Assembly: GCA_001606155.1 (NCBI GenBank)
Contig: LODT01000037.1
Span: 1,674,001-1,738,000, forward strand
Length of the DNA: 64,000 nucleotides
Reading direction: 5' to 3'
From: Tieghemostelium lacteum
Lineage: Eukaryota > Evosea > Eumycetozoa > Dictyosteliales > Raperosteliaceae
The translations under genes were made by a program, and so were the position numbers. The notes beneath the pieces were generated by a model that searched no databases, had not been told where the DNA came from, and was given only the letters and a program-made list of their open reading frames with translations. Shown here piece after piece: positions 1 to 10,249 of the stretch (position 1 is its first letter; every line of letters starts with the position of its first letter).

Positions 1-2569
1 AACTAGATATAAAGGTTTGTTTCTGGGTTTAGATTTAACAAAGGATTTTTATTTCTCCTATAGTTATGATATCACCAGAACACTGCAATTCAATATGACT
101 AGATATGTACATTCACCAATCCCAACCACCATTCAAAAAGACCAAAACAGTAAATTCATTAAACTCTACTACAATCAAAAGTTTGCATGGAACCAGTTCC
201 TTTTGGAACCTTTAATCACGCAGGTATCGAGTTGGTGTTGGATTCAACCTATAATCCATGGATTCTATGTACAAGAGAAGATAGATGTCTTTGGAAAAGG
301 TTTAGATCTGATTCTAATCGCAAGAAGATCGAGATACTACGCAGGTGCTAGATTTCTAAAGAGAGGTTTGAATGAGAATGGTCAGGTTGCAAACGATATT
401 GAATCTGAACAGATTCTTCAAGAACCTCTTACTGGAACAAGCAAGGAAGCACACTACACGAGTTTTGTACAAATCAGAGGTAGCATACCATTGTATTGGG
501 AACAGGACAACAATATCATTACACCTAAACCACCAATACAAATTCAACGTGTCGACCCATTCTTTGGTGCTACTATAATGCATTTTCAAGACCTTTTCAA
601 GAGGTATGGCGCACCAGTTATCATTTTAAATCTTGTAAAATCCAATGAAAAGAAACCTCGTGAATCTATACTTCGTGATGAATTTACACATTGTATTGAG
701 TGTTTGAATGAAATGTTACCTGATCAATACAAGATACACTACCAACCTTGGGATTTCCATCAAGCTGCCAAATCAAAAGACCAAGATCACATGGCTTATC
801 TCGATAATTTTGCTATTGAATCAGTAAAGAAAACTGGTATTTTCAATTCTAAACCTCTGTTTTACAATAATGTCTTAAATGAGTCTTTGAATAGTTCCAC
901 AGGGTTTGGTGCATCAGGTCACAGTAACTACATTCATTTACATGGCAGTGAACAAATTGGAGTCATTCGTACCAATTGTATCGATTCTTTGGATCGTACC
1001 AATGCAGCTCAGTTTTGTATAGGTAAAGTTGCACTTGGTTACCAACTTTATGCAATGGGATTCATTGATGCTTGTAATATAGATTTCAATTCTGGGTTAG
1101 TTCAGATTCTGGTAAACATGTATGAAGCTTGTGGTAACCAAATTGCATTACAGTATGGTGGTTCTGAACTTGCAAACACAATTAAAACCTACACAAAACA
1201 TTCATTGTCTTCTCAAAGTCGTGATATTGTAGCTGCTATCAAACGGTACATTTCCAATTCATTTATAGACGTTGATAAACAACATGCTATCAATTTGTTT
1301 TTGGGGTATTACGTACCTTCAAAAGCCAAAGAAAACATCCCACTTTGGAATATGGAGACTGACCACTACCTCCACAATAAGAAGCAACAGCATCTTCCAT
1401 TACTCTCTAATACACCGTGGTGGGAAGACCCTGTAAAAGAGTTTAACAAAACCTCATTGCTTTATAATTACTCCACCAAAGCATCTCTATTCAACCTGAT
1501 GAAATCCAAGAAAAAAGAGAAGGAAGATAACTTTTTTAAACCCTACACCTTGTTTTTCTATGACAATTTCTTTGGTAACCATTTTAATAATGCAATTCAG
1601 ATGCTAGAGTCACCATTTAGTGTACCTGGACAACAGAATAGTAATCAAGGTCAGATTAATACCAGTAATGAGATCAAGAAGGAAGATCAAGGTAATAGCT
1701 TAAATCAGACTCTAAATGACTTGGAAGCTTACACGGATTCAGAGGAAGATAGTGATTCAGAAGATGAAGAAAATCTGAATAAATATGATATCAAAAAATG
1801 GGTGATATCCATTACAAAGAGATCAAGAAAGAAGCAAGCTAGAAAGAGAAGTATAGCCAGTTTTATTGAGAAAACTAAAGCTCTAAAGAATGCTGCAAAA
1901 TCTGATTTGGTTGAGTTTCAACCTCTTCGAAACTTTGGTATAAGTTTAGAGACTTCAAAATACGACAAGACTCTCTTTGAAAACTATTTGAACTACGATC
2001 ACTTTATCAATCCATTTGAATACAATCATCAGGATATTTATTCTCTTAAGTACTATAGAGAGTATATTAAGTTTACAAAATACTCTATGAATAACTTTCA
2101 TTCTTATAGTAAGAGTAACAGTGGTAATCCATTAGGTAGTGTGAATATCAGTGGTGGTGATCCTGTAAGTTCTGGAAATAGTTTGAATTCCAGTGCCACA
2201 ATGATGATAAATCCACATGTAACTACAGCTAATGGTAATCCATTAGGTGTCTCTTATAATAGTATGACTTATCGTGGAGAGGATAACGCTCATTTTTATT
2301 TTACTCCTCCACCTCCTGTATTACCATCCAAACAACATCAACAATTACAACAACAAATTGAGCAACAACAACTTCAACAACAACTTCAAAAACAATCATT
2401 TAACACAATATCCTCCTATGATAAACATTTCCAAGACATCACTAAACATGATCTAAAATCATTCTATTATGAATCCTATCTACAATCGCATAATACTCAA
2501 TCTGAATACCAAGTAAACCAAACCAATATCGATATCTACCAAAACTATATTAATTTAAGTATCAAATAA
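1..2569 (+). CDS. fig4: FIG4-type SAC-domain phosphoinositide phosphatase, 5' partial
   Basis: The reading frame is open from the window edge and ends at TAA 2567-2569, giving about 855 visible residues; the N-terminal ~145 residues expected of FIG4 lie outside. The SAC catalytic signature CX5RT is present (CIDSLDRTN, Cys codon near 977), within the context RTNCIDSLDRTNAAQF typical of FIG4/Sac3. Other FIG4-like blocks are FYFSYSYD near the left edge, IIHGF, LIARRSRYYAGARFLKRG and SINLFLG-like NLFLGYY. In the family this enzyme removes the 5-phosphate of PI(3,5)P2 and works with VAC14 and PIKfyve on endolysosomal membranes. The C-terminal third is divergent: an acidic Ser/Asp/Glu stretch, a basic stretch and a poly-Gln tract near residues 775-795. 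No intron is seen in the visible part. The gene is convergent with the next one, 210 bp apart. Confidence 0.9.
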   Translation, partial: TRYKGLFLGLDLTKDFYFSYSYDITRTLQFNMTRYVHSPIPTTIQKDQNSKFIKLYYNQKFAWNQFLLEPLITQVSSWCWIQPIIHGFYVQEKIDVFGKGLDLILIARRSRYYAGARFLKRGLNENGQVANDIESEQILQEPLTGTSKEAHYTSFVQIRGSIPLYWEQDNNIITPKPPIQIQRVDPFFGATIMHFQDLFKRYGAPVIILNLVKSNEKKPRESILRDEFTHCIECLNEMLPDQYKIHYQPWDFHQAAKSKDQDHMAYLDNFAIESVKKTGIFNSKPLFYNNVLNESLNSSTGFGASGHSNYIHLHGSEQIGVIRTNCIDSLDRTNAAQFCIGKVALGYQLYAMGFIDACNIDFNSGLVQILVNMYEACGNQIALQYGGSELANTIKTYTKHSLSSQSRDIVAAIKRYISNSFIDVDKQHAINLFLGYYVPSKAKENIPLWNMETDHYLHNKKQQHLPLLSNTPWWEDPVKEFNKTSLLYNYSTKASLFNLMKSKKKEKEDNFFKPYTLFFYDNFFGNHFNNAIQMLESPFSVPGQQNSNQGQINTSNEIKKEDQGNSLNQTLNDLEAYTDSEEDSDSEDEENLNKYDIKKWVISITKRSRKKQARKRSIASFIEKTKALKNAAKSDLVEFQPLRNFGISLETSKYDKTLFENYLNYDHFINPFEYNHQDIYSLKYYREYIKFTKYSMNNFHSYSKSNSGNPLGSVNISGGDPVSSGNSLNSSATMMINPHVTTANGNPLGVSYNSMTYRGEDNAHFYFTPPPPVLPSKQHQQLQQQIEQQQLQQQLQKQSFNTISSYDKHFQDITKHDLKSFYYESYLQSHNTQSEYQVNQTNIDIYQNYINLSIK

Positions 2570-2779
2570 TAATAATTTCTATTTTTTAAAAAATTTTGAA
2601 ACAATAGTTTTATTTAATATTTTTATATATTAATATAAAATGAAGAATATATAATATGAATAAAGATATAATTAATAATTAGTGATAAATTTGAAACCGG
2701 AGTTTGTTTTTTTTTTTTGGGATTTTTGGTGTTACATATTGCGTGATTATACAAGTATTAGTAGAAATTAGTAGGTTGT

Positions 2780-5263
2780 TTACTTGTTACATTTCAATAC
2801 GTATTCACAGTTACATGGTGAACCAACAACAGACCAGGCATTAGCTTTAACATTTGCAGAGGCGTTAGCAGAGGCTTTAACATCAAGTGAACCTTTAACA
2901 TTAGCAGCAGAGACGACTTTGAATGCAGCACCGGCATCGATTTTAGCCCAAGTGTCAGCAGAACAAACAACTTCAACAGCACCATCAACAGTTGCAGAAC
3001 CAGAGGCAACAACCATTGGTACGAATTTAGTGGCACCATTGATAGATGAGTCAACATTAGCAACAACAGTTGCAGTTGGTTGTAAATTGACATTACCTAC
3101 GATATTCAAGTTGGCATCTACACGGTTACCCAAGTTACATGTGTCACATTTGAGTGCACCTACACCTTTAACTGTACCAGAGACAAAGTTGATTGTCTTG
3201 GCATCAATTGAACCACCAGCAACCATGTTACATACAGCATTGGCGTTGTTTTGGACGAAGGTACTTGTGGATTTGACAGTGTTGGAAGCTGAGTTGACTG
3301 AGTTGATGACACATGGTTTAGTGATGGTTAAGACACCAGAGTTTTGTAGAGATGTACCGAGGTTACATTTACCGTTGAGGTCTAATTTACCACCAGTGTT
3401 GACAATAACGTTACCGTTGATATTAGAGTCTGCAAGAATCTTACAGGTACCAGTTTTACCAATGACGATATCAGAAGTAGCTGAACCAGTTGCTTGGATA
3501 CCTGATTTGATGTTGGTCAAACCGTTAATGTGCATGTTGGAACCGTCAATTAAATTGCATTTACCGTTGATATCAGCGACACCTTCAAGTTTAACAGTTG
3601 ATCCACCGTTGACATTGACAATTGCTTTGGCATCAGCATTGAGGTTGTGGATGGAGTGGATACAGCTGTCACCACCGAGATTTAAGGTAGAACCACTGTT
3701 TACGTTGCAGATGGATTTGATGTCTGATGGGGCTAAGACGTGACAGTCACCATTGATATCAATTTGAGCTGAGGCATCAGCTTTGACACCACCAATCAAT
3801 TTACATGTCTTGTCAAGAGTTACTTTAGAGTTGGCATTGATATCGAGAGCTGAGTTAATGTTAGCATCAGATTTCAACCAGAGTTGACCGTTGGTGACAG
3901 AGGTGAGAGCTTGTTTACCACAGTTGTAGGTACCAGCAATAACAGTCTTACCACCGTTAATGTTGATGGCGGAAGTAGAAGTGAGATCAACTTTACCGAG
4001 ATTGGAGTCTTTCAAGATGTTACATACGGATTTGTCATTGAGTTTAATGGAGGCGTCTGCAGAGGCTACGATACCAGAGTTAAGGTTACATGTACCAGCG
4101 TTCAAGTTAATGTTGGATTTTGATCCTACAGATACGACATTATCGAAGTGACAGTCTTTGGCAAGATTCAAGTTACAGTTATCCAAGACTTTAACAGTGG
4201 ATTGACCGAGACATTTAATACCACCGTTAATGTTGGCATTGGCATTGGCGTTAACAAGGACTACAGCTTGATCATTGAGATTTAATTTACTGTCACAGTT
4301 GGCGATTTTCTTAATATCTAGTTTGGCGGTTTTAGAGAGATCAATAGTGGAGGTGGCGGAGGCTTTCAAGTCAGTGACTGCACAGTCGCTGGTAAGTTTA
4401 ACGTTGGATAGACCATCGAGAGTTACATAATGGCATGTAGATGGAGCATTCAAATGAACGTTGGCATCGGCAACTGCTAATACTGAACCAGTGGCACCTT
4501 TGATTCCAGAGAATACGCAATCAGCGTTATTAGAGACTTTGACAACAGCGTCAGTGTTCAAGTTGATGGCATTGACAATATTAGAGTCAGCTTTAATATC
4601 GACAGTTGCTTTAGATCCCAAGTTGAGAACAGATTTATCCAAACAAGTGATACCTGAGTTTAAGACAACATTGGCATTGGCATCAACTGCAAAGATACCT
4701 GATCCTGAACATTTTGGAATGGTGTTGTAGACACATTCACCAGCGTGTTTAATAGTACCACCAACAACGGAACATGTTGAAGAAGCATCAGCAACTAAAC
4801 CATTGACTGCCAATGAACCACCTTGTAAATTCAAAGCACAACTGTTACAGTTGAGTTTGTTGACTAGAGATGAACCAGCTTTAACAATGACTGAACCGTC
4901 AACATTTAAATTAGCATTACTGAGTAAATCAGCATTAATGATGATAGAAGCATCATTGGCAATATAAATGTTACCAGAGACATCAGCTTTGGCATTCAAA
5001 GCCAAAACACCTTGAGTTACATTCATGGAGTGACAAACAATTGGAGAGGTGACTGTGTATACCATATTCTTAGCACCTTTAATAATAACATCATCGGCTT
5101 TGGAGAGTGTTCCACCGAGTAATTTCATCATGGAGTCTAATTTACAAGTGGCACCTAAAGTGGCTCCACAAGCTTTGACACCATCTAATGTTACAGTTCT
5201 AGCTTCACTTGTGAAAATGAAGATGGTGGCAATAAATGCCAATAACAATACTTTACGATACAT
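2780..5263 (-). CDS. Large secreted repeat protein, predicted beta-solenoid
   Basis: Single exon, 827 residues. A clear signal peptide (MYRKVLLLAFIATIFIFTSEA, cut before RT) leads into roughly 800 residues of degenerate ~20-residue repeats. These are rich in Asn, Val, Ala, Asp, Gly and Ser, with regularly spaced Cys, and have a short alternating hydrophobic rhythm (patterns such as LNLNGKCNL, VNVNGGSTVKLEG). That rhythm is typical of right-handed parallel beta-helix proteins. There is no transmembrane segment or obvious GPI signal; the C-terminus carries a Cys cluster (CNCEYVLKC). I infer an extracellular or matrix structural protein; no enzymatic motif is seen and I do not recognise the family. 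Codon choice differs from neighbours: C-ending codons (AAC, ATC, GTC) and AAG are frequent, which in dictyostelids usually marks strong expression. Upstream is a 1.9 kb non-coding tract shared with a divergent gene. Confidence 0.8.
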   Translation of the reverse strand: MYRKVLLLAFIATIFIFTSEARTVTLDGVKACGATLGATCKLDSMMKLLGGTLSKADDVIIKGAKNMVYTVTSPIVCHSMNVTQGVLALNAKADVSGNIYIANDASIIINADLLSNANLNVDGSVIVKAGSSLVNKLNCNSCALNLQGGSLAVNGLVADASSTCSVVGGTIKHAGECVYNTIPKCSGSGIFAVDANANVVLNSGITCLDKSVLNLGSKATVDIKADSNIVNAINLNTDAVVKVSNNADCVFSGIKGATGSVLAVADANVHLNAPSTCHYVTLDGLSNVKLTSDCAVTDLKASATSTIDLSKTAKLDIKKIANCDSKLNLNDQAVVLVNANANANINGGIKCLGQSTVKVLDNCNLNLAKDCHFDNVVSVGSKSNINLNAGTCNLNSGIVASADASIKLNDKSVCNILKDSNLGKVDLTSTSAININGGKTVIAGTYNCGKQALTSVTNGQLWLKSDANINSALDINANSKVTLDKTCKLIGGVKADASAQIDINGDCHVLAPSDIKSICNVNSGSTLNLGGDSCIHSIHNLNADAKAIVNVNGGSTVKLEGVADINGKCNLIDGSNMHINGLTNIKSGIQATGSATSDIVIGKTGTCKILADSNINGNVIVNTGGKLDLNGKCNLGTSLQNSGVLTITKPCVINSVNSASNTVKSTSTFVQNNANAVCNMVAGGSIDAKTINFVSGTVKGVGALKCDTCNLGNRVDANLNIVGNVNLQPTATVVANVDSSINGATKFVPMVVASGSATVDGAVEVVCSADTWAKIDAGAAFKVVSAANVKGSLDVKASANASANVKANAWSVVGSPCNCEYVLKCNK

Positions 5264-5859
5264 AATTAATTAATTAATGATAAATGAATCCCTTGTAATA
5301 ATACTTGATGTAATGATAAATAGGTATAACTTAAAAAAATCAAAAAAAAATAACAAATAGACCCTGTTTTATAAATCAGATTTAGAGATATTAATATTAA
5401 TATACACCAATGATATCATGAAATATAATATTAATATAATTACTTTTTTTTTGTTTTTTTATAATTAATGTTTAGGATTTAATTATTTAATTTGGTAATG
5501 ATTAAATAAAATTTTGATTTGTCTTTAAATAGTAAATTTTTATGTTGTTATGCTGAATGGAAATTAGCAGTAATAACTTTGATCTGTTGGTTTACCAAAC
5601 AATACTAAAATTAGGGGTAGGAGACAGAAGTAAATGGTGTGTGTATCAACAACAACAATTATATATATAAGTATATTTATATACACTATATAAAATATAA
5701 AAACTAATAATATTTGTAACAAGATTTCCAAGATAGATATTGGTAGAATCAATCCCCATCATGATTTAATTGATAAGAAATTTTTAAATTGGAAATTCAT
5801 AGTTTAATTTATTGATACTACATAACCAACAAGAACAACACACATCCCACACAATTTAA

Positions 5860-5870
5860 CACACCCACAC
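5860..5870. promoter_or_regulatory. CA-rich G-box-like element
   Basis: CACACCCACAC (reverse GTGTGGGTGTG) lies in the divergent intergenic tract about 600 bp upstream of the secreted repeat gene. GT/CA-rich elements of this kind bind G-box binding factor in Dictyostelium and drive post-aggregative expression. The match is by eye only. Confidence 0.3.
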
Positions 5871-6677
5871 TTTTATTACACATTTCTATTATTAGGTGCC
5901 ATAAAATTAAATTTTTATTTAGCAGAGATATCGTATAAATTTTAAATGATATTGTTGACAAACCCCCCCATCTGCAGGTTTAAAAACACAAAATGTTTTA
6001 TCAACCTATATCGATTTTATGGAATAGAAGTAAACTAGGAATTGTTTTCAAAGACTTGTTTGAGTAAATATTTGTTAAATACTATTTCCTACTAATGTCT
6101 CCACACACTAACAGTTTACTTTTTCTCCATAATAATCCTCCTGTTTTTGTTTGTATTTCAATTTACATTTTGAAATATAAATTTAAAAAGTTGATATCAG
6201 ATTGTTATAAGCATCTATAGTTGTAACAGAATTTTCCAATCCAAGCTTGTTTTCAACTTATATTTTTAAAATTCACCCCTTTTTTTAGAGTAACACATTA
6301 TTTGTTTATAACAATATTTACTCTTGTCTTGCACCTTCCTCTCTTTTATTTTGCTTTTTTTTTTATGTTTATCACTTGTTTGATCTTAACACCACCCTCA
6401 CAAATTTAAATTATATATTCTAGATTTATCAATTCATTTATTAATAGTCTCTCTTACAAAAGTCTGTTTTTTATTATTTATTATCTAACACACTTATTCT
6501 AAATATTGTCATTATCCATTATCGGTAAATTTTATTTTTTTTAATGGGGAATTTGATATACTAATCTTTTATCATTAAATCTCTTACATCTGAGATGCAT
6601 GTTAAAATAGTTTATCAATATTTAGAGTTTTGTTTGAATTAATTTATTCTAATTGTTGTTTTAGTATTGTGGTTATG

Positions 6678-6693
6678 AATGTGTGTGGTGTGA
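6678..6693 (+). promoter_or_regulatory. GT-rich G-box-like element, shared 16-mer
   Basis: AATGTGTGTGGTGTGA occurs here and again, identically, at 44918-44933 upstream of the bZIP and GPCR genes. Both copies sit in unusually long divergent intergenic tracts. GT-rich boxes are known targets of dictyostelid G-box binding factor; function here is inferred. Confidence 0.3.
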
Positions 6694-7160
6694 ATTTTCT
6701 CGTCAGAATATTATTTTAAGTGTGTGTATGTTTGTGTGGTTGTTTCAACTTGTTTTTATTTGTTTTAGTATTATATTATACTTCACTCACTCTCTATTGT
6801 TTTTCCCAATTGTCGATGTTCTCTATTATTCCATAACTTTTCTTTAAAATTTTATTTTAAACATGTCAAATAAGATCTTAAAATTGATTTAATCTTCCTG
6901 ATCTAGTAATTAATATTTCAATGAAGTTGATGTAATATATAAATTTTATGTTTAAATTATTAAAAGGTAAATATTTACAATGAGCAAATGAGTAATATCA
7001 ATTGTATTTTATTAATTCTTGAAACTTGTACTGTTGTGTAGTATTTTTTGTTAACAACAAATTCTACTAGAACAATATTAATTAATATATTTAAAAATAA
7101 AAATGTATTGTACAGTTAAAACATCAGTTTATTTTTTAAGTTTTTTCATTTAATTTTTTA

Positions 7161-7471
7161 ATGTTGGGATCAAATAACAATAATAATAATAATAATGATA
7201 ATAACCTACAAGACAAAAGTGTAATTAGTCAACAAATTATACCATGGACTGCCAATTTGGATAGAAATCTTGAACAACTTGAAAGAGAAGCTCAATTTCT
7301 AGCGAATTTGAAAACAAAATGTGAGCAACAACTACATAGATTACAGGTATGTAATTAAAGTTATAATAACAAAAGGGGAATGATTTCTAAAACTCTTTTA
7401 ATAAAATATAGCTAGAAGAAACAGTTTTAAAGAATATCGTTGATAATAATGAAAAAGAAGTAAACTCTTAG
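7161..7471 (+). CDS. Small coiled-coil protein, unknown
   Basis: Two exons, 7161-7346 and 7412-7471, separated by a 65-bp GTATGT...TAG intron in phase 0; 81 residues. After an Asn-rich N-terminus the protein is a single amphipathic helix (about residues 25-78: WTANLDRNLEQLEREAQF onward) with leucines at heptad spacing. That is typical of small subunits of coiled-coil assemblies such as BLOC or UPF0184/bublin-like proteins; I cannot assign a family. The splice join restores an unbroken helix, which supports the gene. Its stop codon (TAG 7469-7471) overlaps the stop codon of the convergent HACD gene (7468-7470 on the other strand), so the coding regions overlap by 3 bp within a 4-bp shared block. 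Confidence 0.65.
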
Positions 7472-8288
7472 TCACTCTTTTTATTTTCATACAGTTTCTT
7501 CTTTCTCAATGAAAACATGTATAGATAGATTTTAGGGAAACCAATCATTGTCAATCCAATCCATACCAATGCAAAATAGTAAAAATTGAATGCAAAGTTA
7601 TAGGAATTTGGAAGATTGAGGAAATGGATTCTGTACTTTAGAATTAATGGAATCATATTATAATATAAAATATCTAGTAGTGATGTTAAATAATGTTAAT
7701 AAAATCTATTAGTTTTGACAATAACATAATAGTGAATAAATAATTACTCTCAGCTGCAAAACCAATTGGATAGAGAACTATAAATGCATTGTATCTTAAC
7801 CATAACAAAAATGGTGGAATCTCATTTAGTTGGGTTGCAATATAGAATGGATATCTAATTAGTTCAGATAGACCCCAGAATAAGAATAATAGTGGTACTC
7901 CCCAATGAGATTGAACCTCAGGAACATAACAAAGACACACTAACAATACCATATTTCTTCCAAAAACCTGTGTAATAGTTGGTGCTAATGATGTCTTTAC
8001 AAGTCCAAACCAAACATGTGCTATCTCTAAAAATGCAAAGAATTGTAATGTACCTGTAATACAGAGTGTATTTTGTATCAAACTTGTTAATTAAATCATG
8101 TCCATTCAAACAGCTTTTATCAAATACCTACAAACTATAGATCCTAATGAATAAAATGTAGATGAAAATGAACTAGTTCCTTGTAGCAACAATCTCAATA
8201 CAAGAGAAATAATAACATAATACCATCCAATAGCTTGAAATGAGTTATATCCTACCAGATAATTTTTTCCTAAAGTTAATTTTTTCAT
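7468..8288 (-). CDS. Very-long-chain 3-hydroxyacyl-CoA dehydratase (HACD/PHS1 family), copy A
   Basis: Three exons on the minus strand: 8288-8132, 8053-7748 and 7673-7468, with introns of 78 and 74 bp; 222 residues. Multi-pass membrane protein of the PTPLA/PHS1 family, which dehydrates 3-hydroxyacyl-CoA in the ER fatty-acid elongation cycle. The catalytic pair of the family is present as YPxGxxxE: Tyr147 and Glu154 in LYPIGFAAE. Other family blocks are LEIAHVWFGLVKTS and QVFGRN, and WGLSELIRYPFY. The C-terminus KKSD fits a dilysine ER-retrieval signal (KKxx). The first donor (GTAGGT) was chosen because it keeps the frame into TLQFFAFLE; the alternative GTATTT donor does not. A second, divergent member lies at 32.8-33.6 kb with a different intron position, so these are old paralogues. 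Confidence 0.9.
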
Positions 8289-8482
8289 TTTCTATTGATT
8301 ATTAATAATTTGGGTAAATATAAATTTAATTAATTAGAAAAATGAAAAAAAAATTTTGGTCAAATAGTCACTATTTCTGAAATGACCTGTATTAATTAAT
8401 TAATAGTAATTATATTTATTTACAGATTAATCTTATATATACAAATATATAAATTTTATAAAACAATTATACTAAGTACTTT

Positions 8483-10249
8483 TTAAATATTTAGTATTTG
8501 TTTTAAAAGTTTAAAATGAAGAATTTTACATTCTTCTGTTGACTTTGGAGTTTGTTGTTGATAATGTATTGGTGATGGTTGTACTACTTTTAATTCTGTT
8601 AGATTTATAGATATTATCCAAATTATTAATTGTAGTACGGTATATACAGATAGATTATAGTAAACCATATTTAATGGTTCACTTTCTATAGTTGAATGCC
8701 AATTTGACATTTGATACAATAACATACTGGTAATAACCAATCTAAATGATTGGGTTGTACTTAATAGATTATAGTACTTTCCAAAATTACTATTATATAT
8801 TGGTTGTTGTTCTTTACCATTATTTTTCATATTATTATTACTATAAATATTATTACATTGATAAAATTGATGGCTATGATTTCGATTTAAAACCATACCA
8901 ACATATATGAATTGGACAATTAGGATAGTGGATATATATAACATATCTTCTAATTCTAACAATTTACTATGGGTTTCTAAAATGGATAAAAATGAACTAA
9001 TACCTATTATCTCCATTATAGAATACAAACAAATCCATTTACTTGCAATATCGTTCATTGATCTCTTTGATTTCGATTCTTGTTCAATTTCTAAACTTTG
9101 TTCTTCTTTTTGTCCATTAGTAGATTTACTTAGAGATGGATCATCATGTTCAGGTAACCAATTTGGTGATTTCCATAATACTTTTAATTTACTAATACCT
9201 TTTAGTTGTTTTGATAATTTATACATATAGATAAAGTGTTGGCAATTTAATATTGCTGGTGAATGATCATCAATGTTATCAATTACACCGTATTTAATTT
9301 CAACATGTTCCTTTTCTTCTACAAATGTACCAAATAATTTATCCCAAATTATCAAAATACCACCATAGTTTTTATCTATATATTCTGGGTTTGATGCTAA
9401 ATTATTAAATAATTAGTATAATTACCTTTTTGAATTATAATAGTATCAAAAACATACCATGATGTACTTGGTGATGACTTGGAGTTACAAATATTTTATC
9501 TAAAAATCCTTTACCCTTAAAGGTTTCCGTGTGTAGATAAAATTGGAAAATTCTATTCCAATGATGATGGAATGAATAATGAACGGGATTTACTATTAGT
9601 GCCAATGGTAAGTAATGTAACCATGCAGATATATATTGAAATATTCCTTGTCTTGTTGCGGTTGATAAATTATAATGTTCCGAAGAATGATGTGGAATAT
9701 GAATAGCCCAGAAAAAATTTATTTCATGACCAACTCTGTGGAATCTGTTTTATAAATAGTGGTATAAGCATATTAATATTTAAATTTTCTTAATAGATCT
9801 AAATATTATAGTGGAAGTATTTAAACATACGAATAGACAGCCAGATCAATCCCCAATAAGGCAATTATAAAACTTATATAACTGTCTGTTGAAAAAGTAA
9901 CTATTCTAAAATTGGACCAGCTATGGATAATAAATGAAAAGTCAAGAGATAGGTTAGATATTGGGAAAATGTGGAGTTAAATCGGTGATACATACACATA
10001 TAGATAGGGTATAAAAAATAATGGTTTAATTATGAAATGGAATAATTCTTGGACCGAACCTAAAACTAATGAACAGATAACATCATTAAAATCGTGGTAC
10101 ACTCTCTCATTTTTACAGAAGCGACGATAGGATATGAAAATTTCGGCAATTAACGATATTAAAAATATTGGGATCATTTGGTTTACATAGTTTGGTAATT
10201 GAAAGCTATCCACCTGATTTAGATTATTGGTATAAAATATTTCTACCAT
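8483..10249 (-). CDS. agmo: Alkylglycerol monooxygenase (AGMO/TMEM195-like)
   Basis: Four exons: 10249-9996, 9920-9831, 9744-9458 and 9396-8483, introns 75, 86 and 61 bp; 514 residues. Fatty-acid-hydroxylase family with the three di-iron His boxes intact: HRVGH (117-121), HIPHH (130-134) and HHQVHH (205-210). Flanking sequence matches AGMO specifically: WSNFRIVTFSTDSY, SSEHYNLSTATRQG, and NPEYIDKNYGGILIIWDKLFGTF. AGMO cleaves the ether bond of alkylglycerols using tetrahydrobiopterin, in the ER membrane. Several hydrophobic segments flank the His boxes, and the C-terminal ~150 residues hold further membrane spans as in animal AGMO. The start at 10249 gives the usual luminal N-terminus before the first span. 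It lies 194 bp upstream of the HACD gene on the same strand, so both ER lipid genes are neighbours, probably by chance. Confidence 0.9.

Larger units (their letters stand above)
5264..7160. other. Long divergent intergenic tract, possible promoter region
   Basis: About 1.9 kb of very AT-rich DNA between two divergently transcribed genes (the secreted repeat protein and a small coiled-coil gene). I see no convincing coding region; the few open frames are short and hydrophobic from T-richness. It contains CA/GT-rich elements, including CACACCCACAC at 5860-5870 and AATGTGTGTGGTGTGA at 6678-6693, that resemble dictyostelid G-boxes. Its length is well above the usual spacing here. Confidence 0.6.

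Noticed and set aside
2784-3743. 319-codon plus-strand open frame inside the secreted repeat gene
   Set aside because: Exactly antisense to a signal-peptide protein with repeated codons; repeat bias creates open antisense frames.
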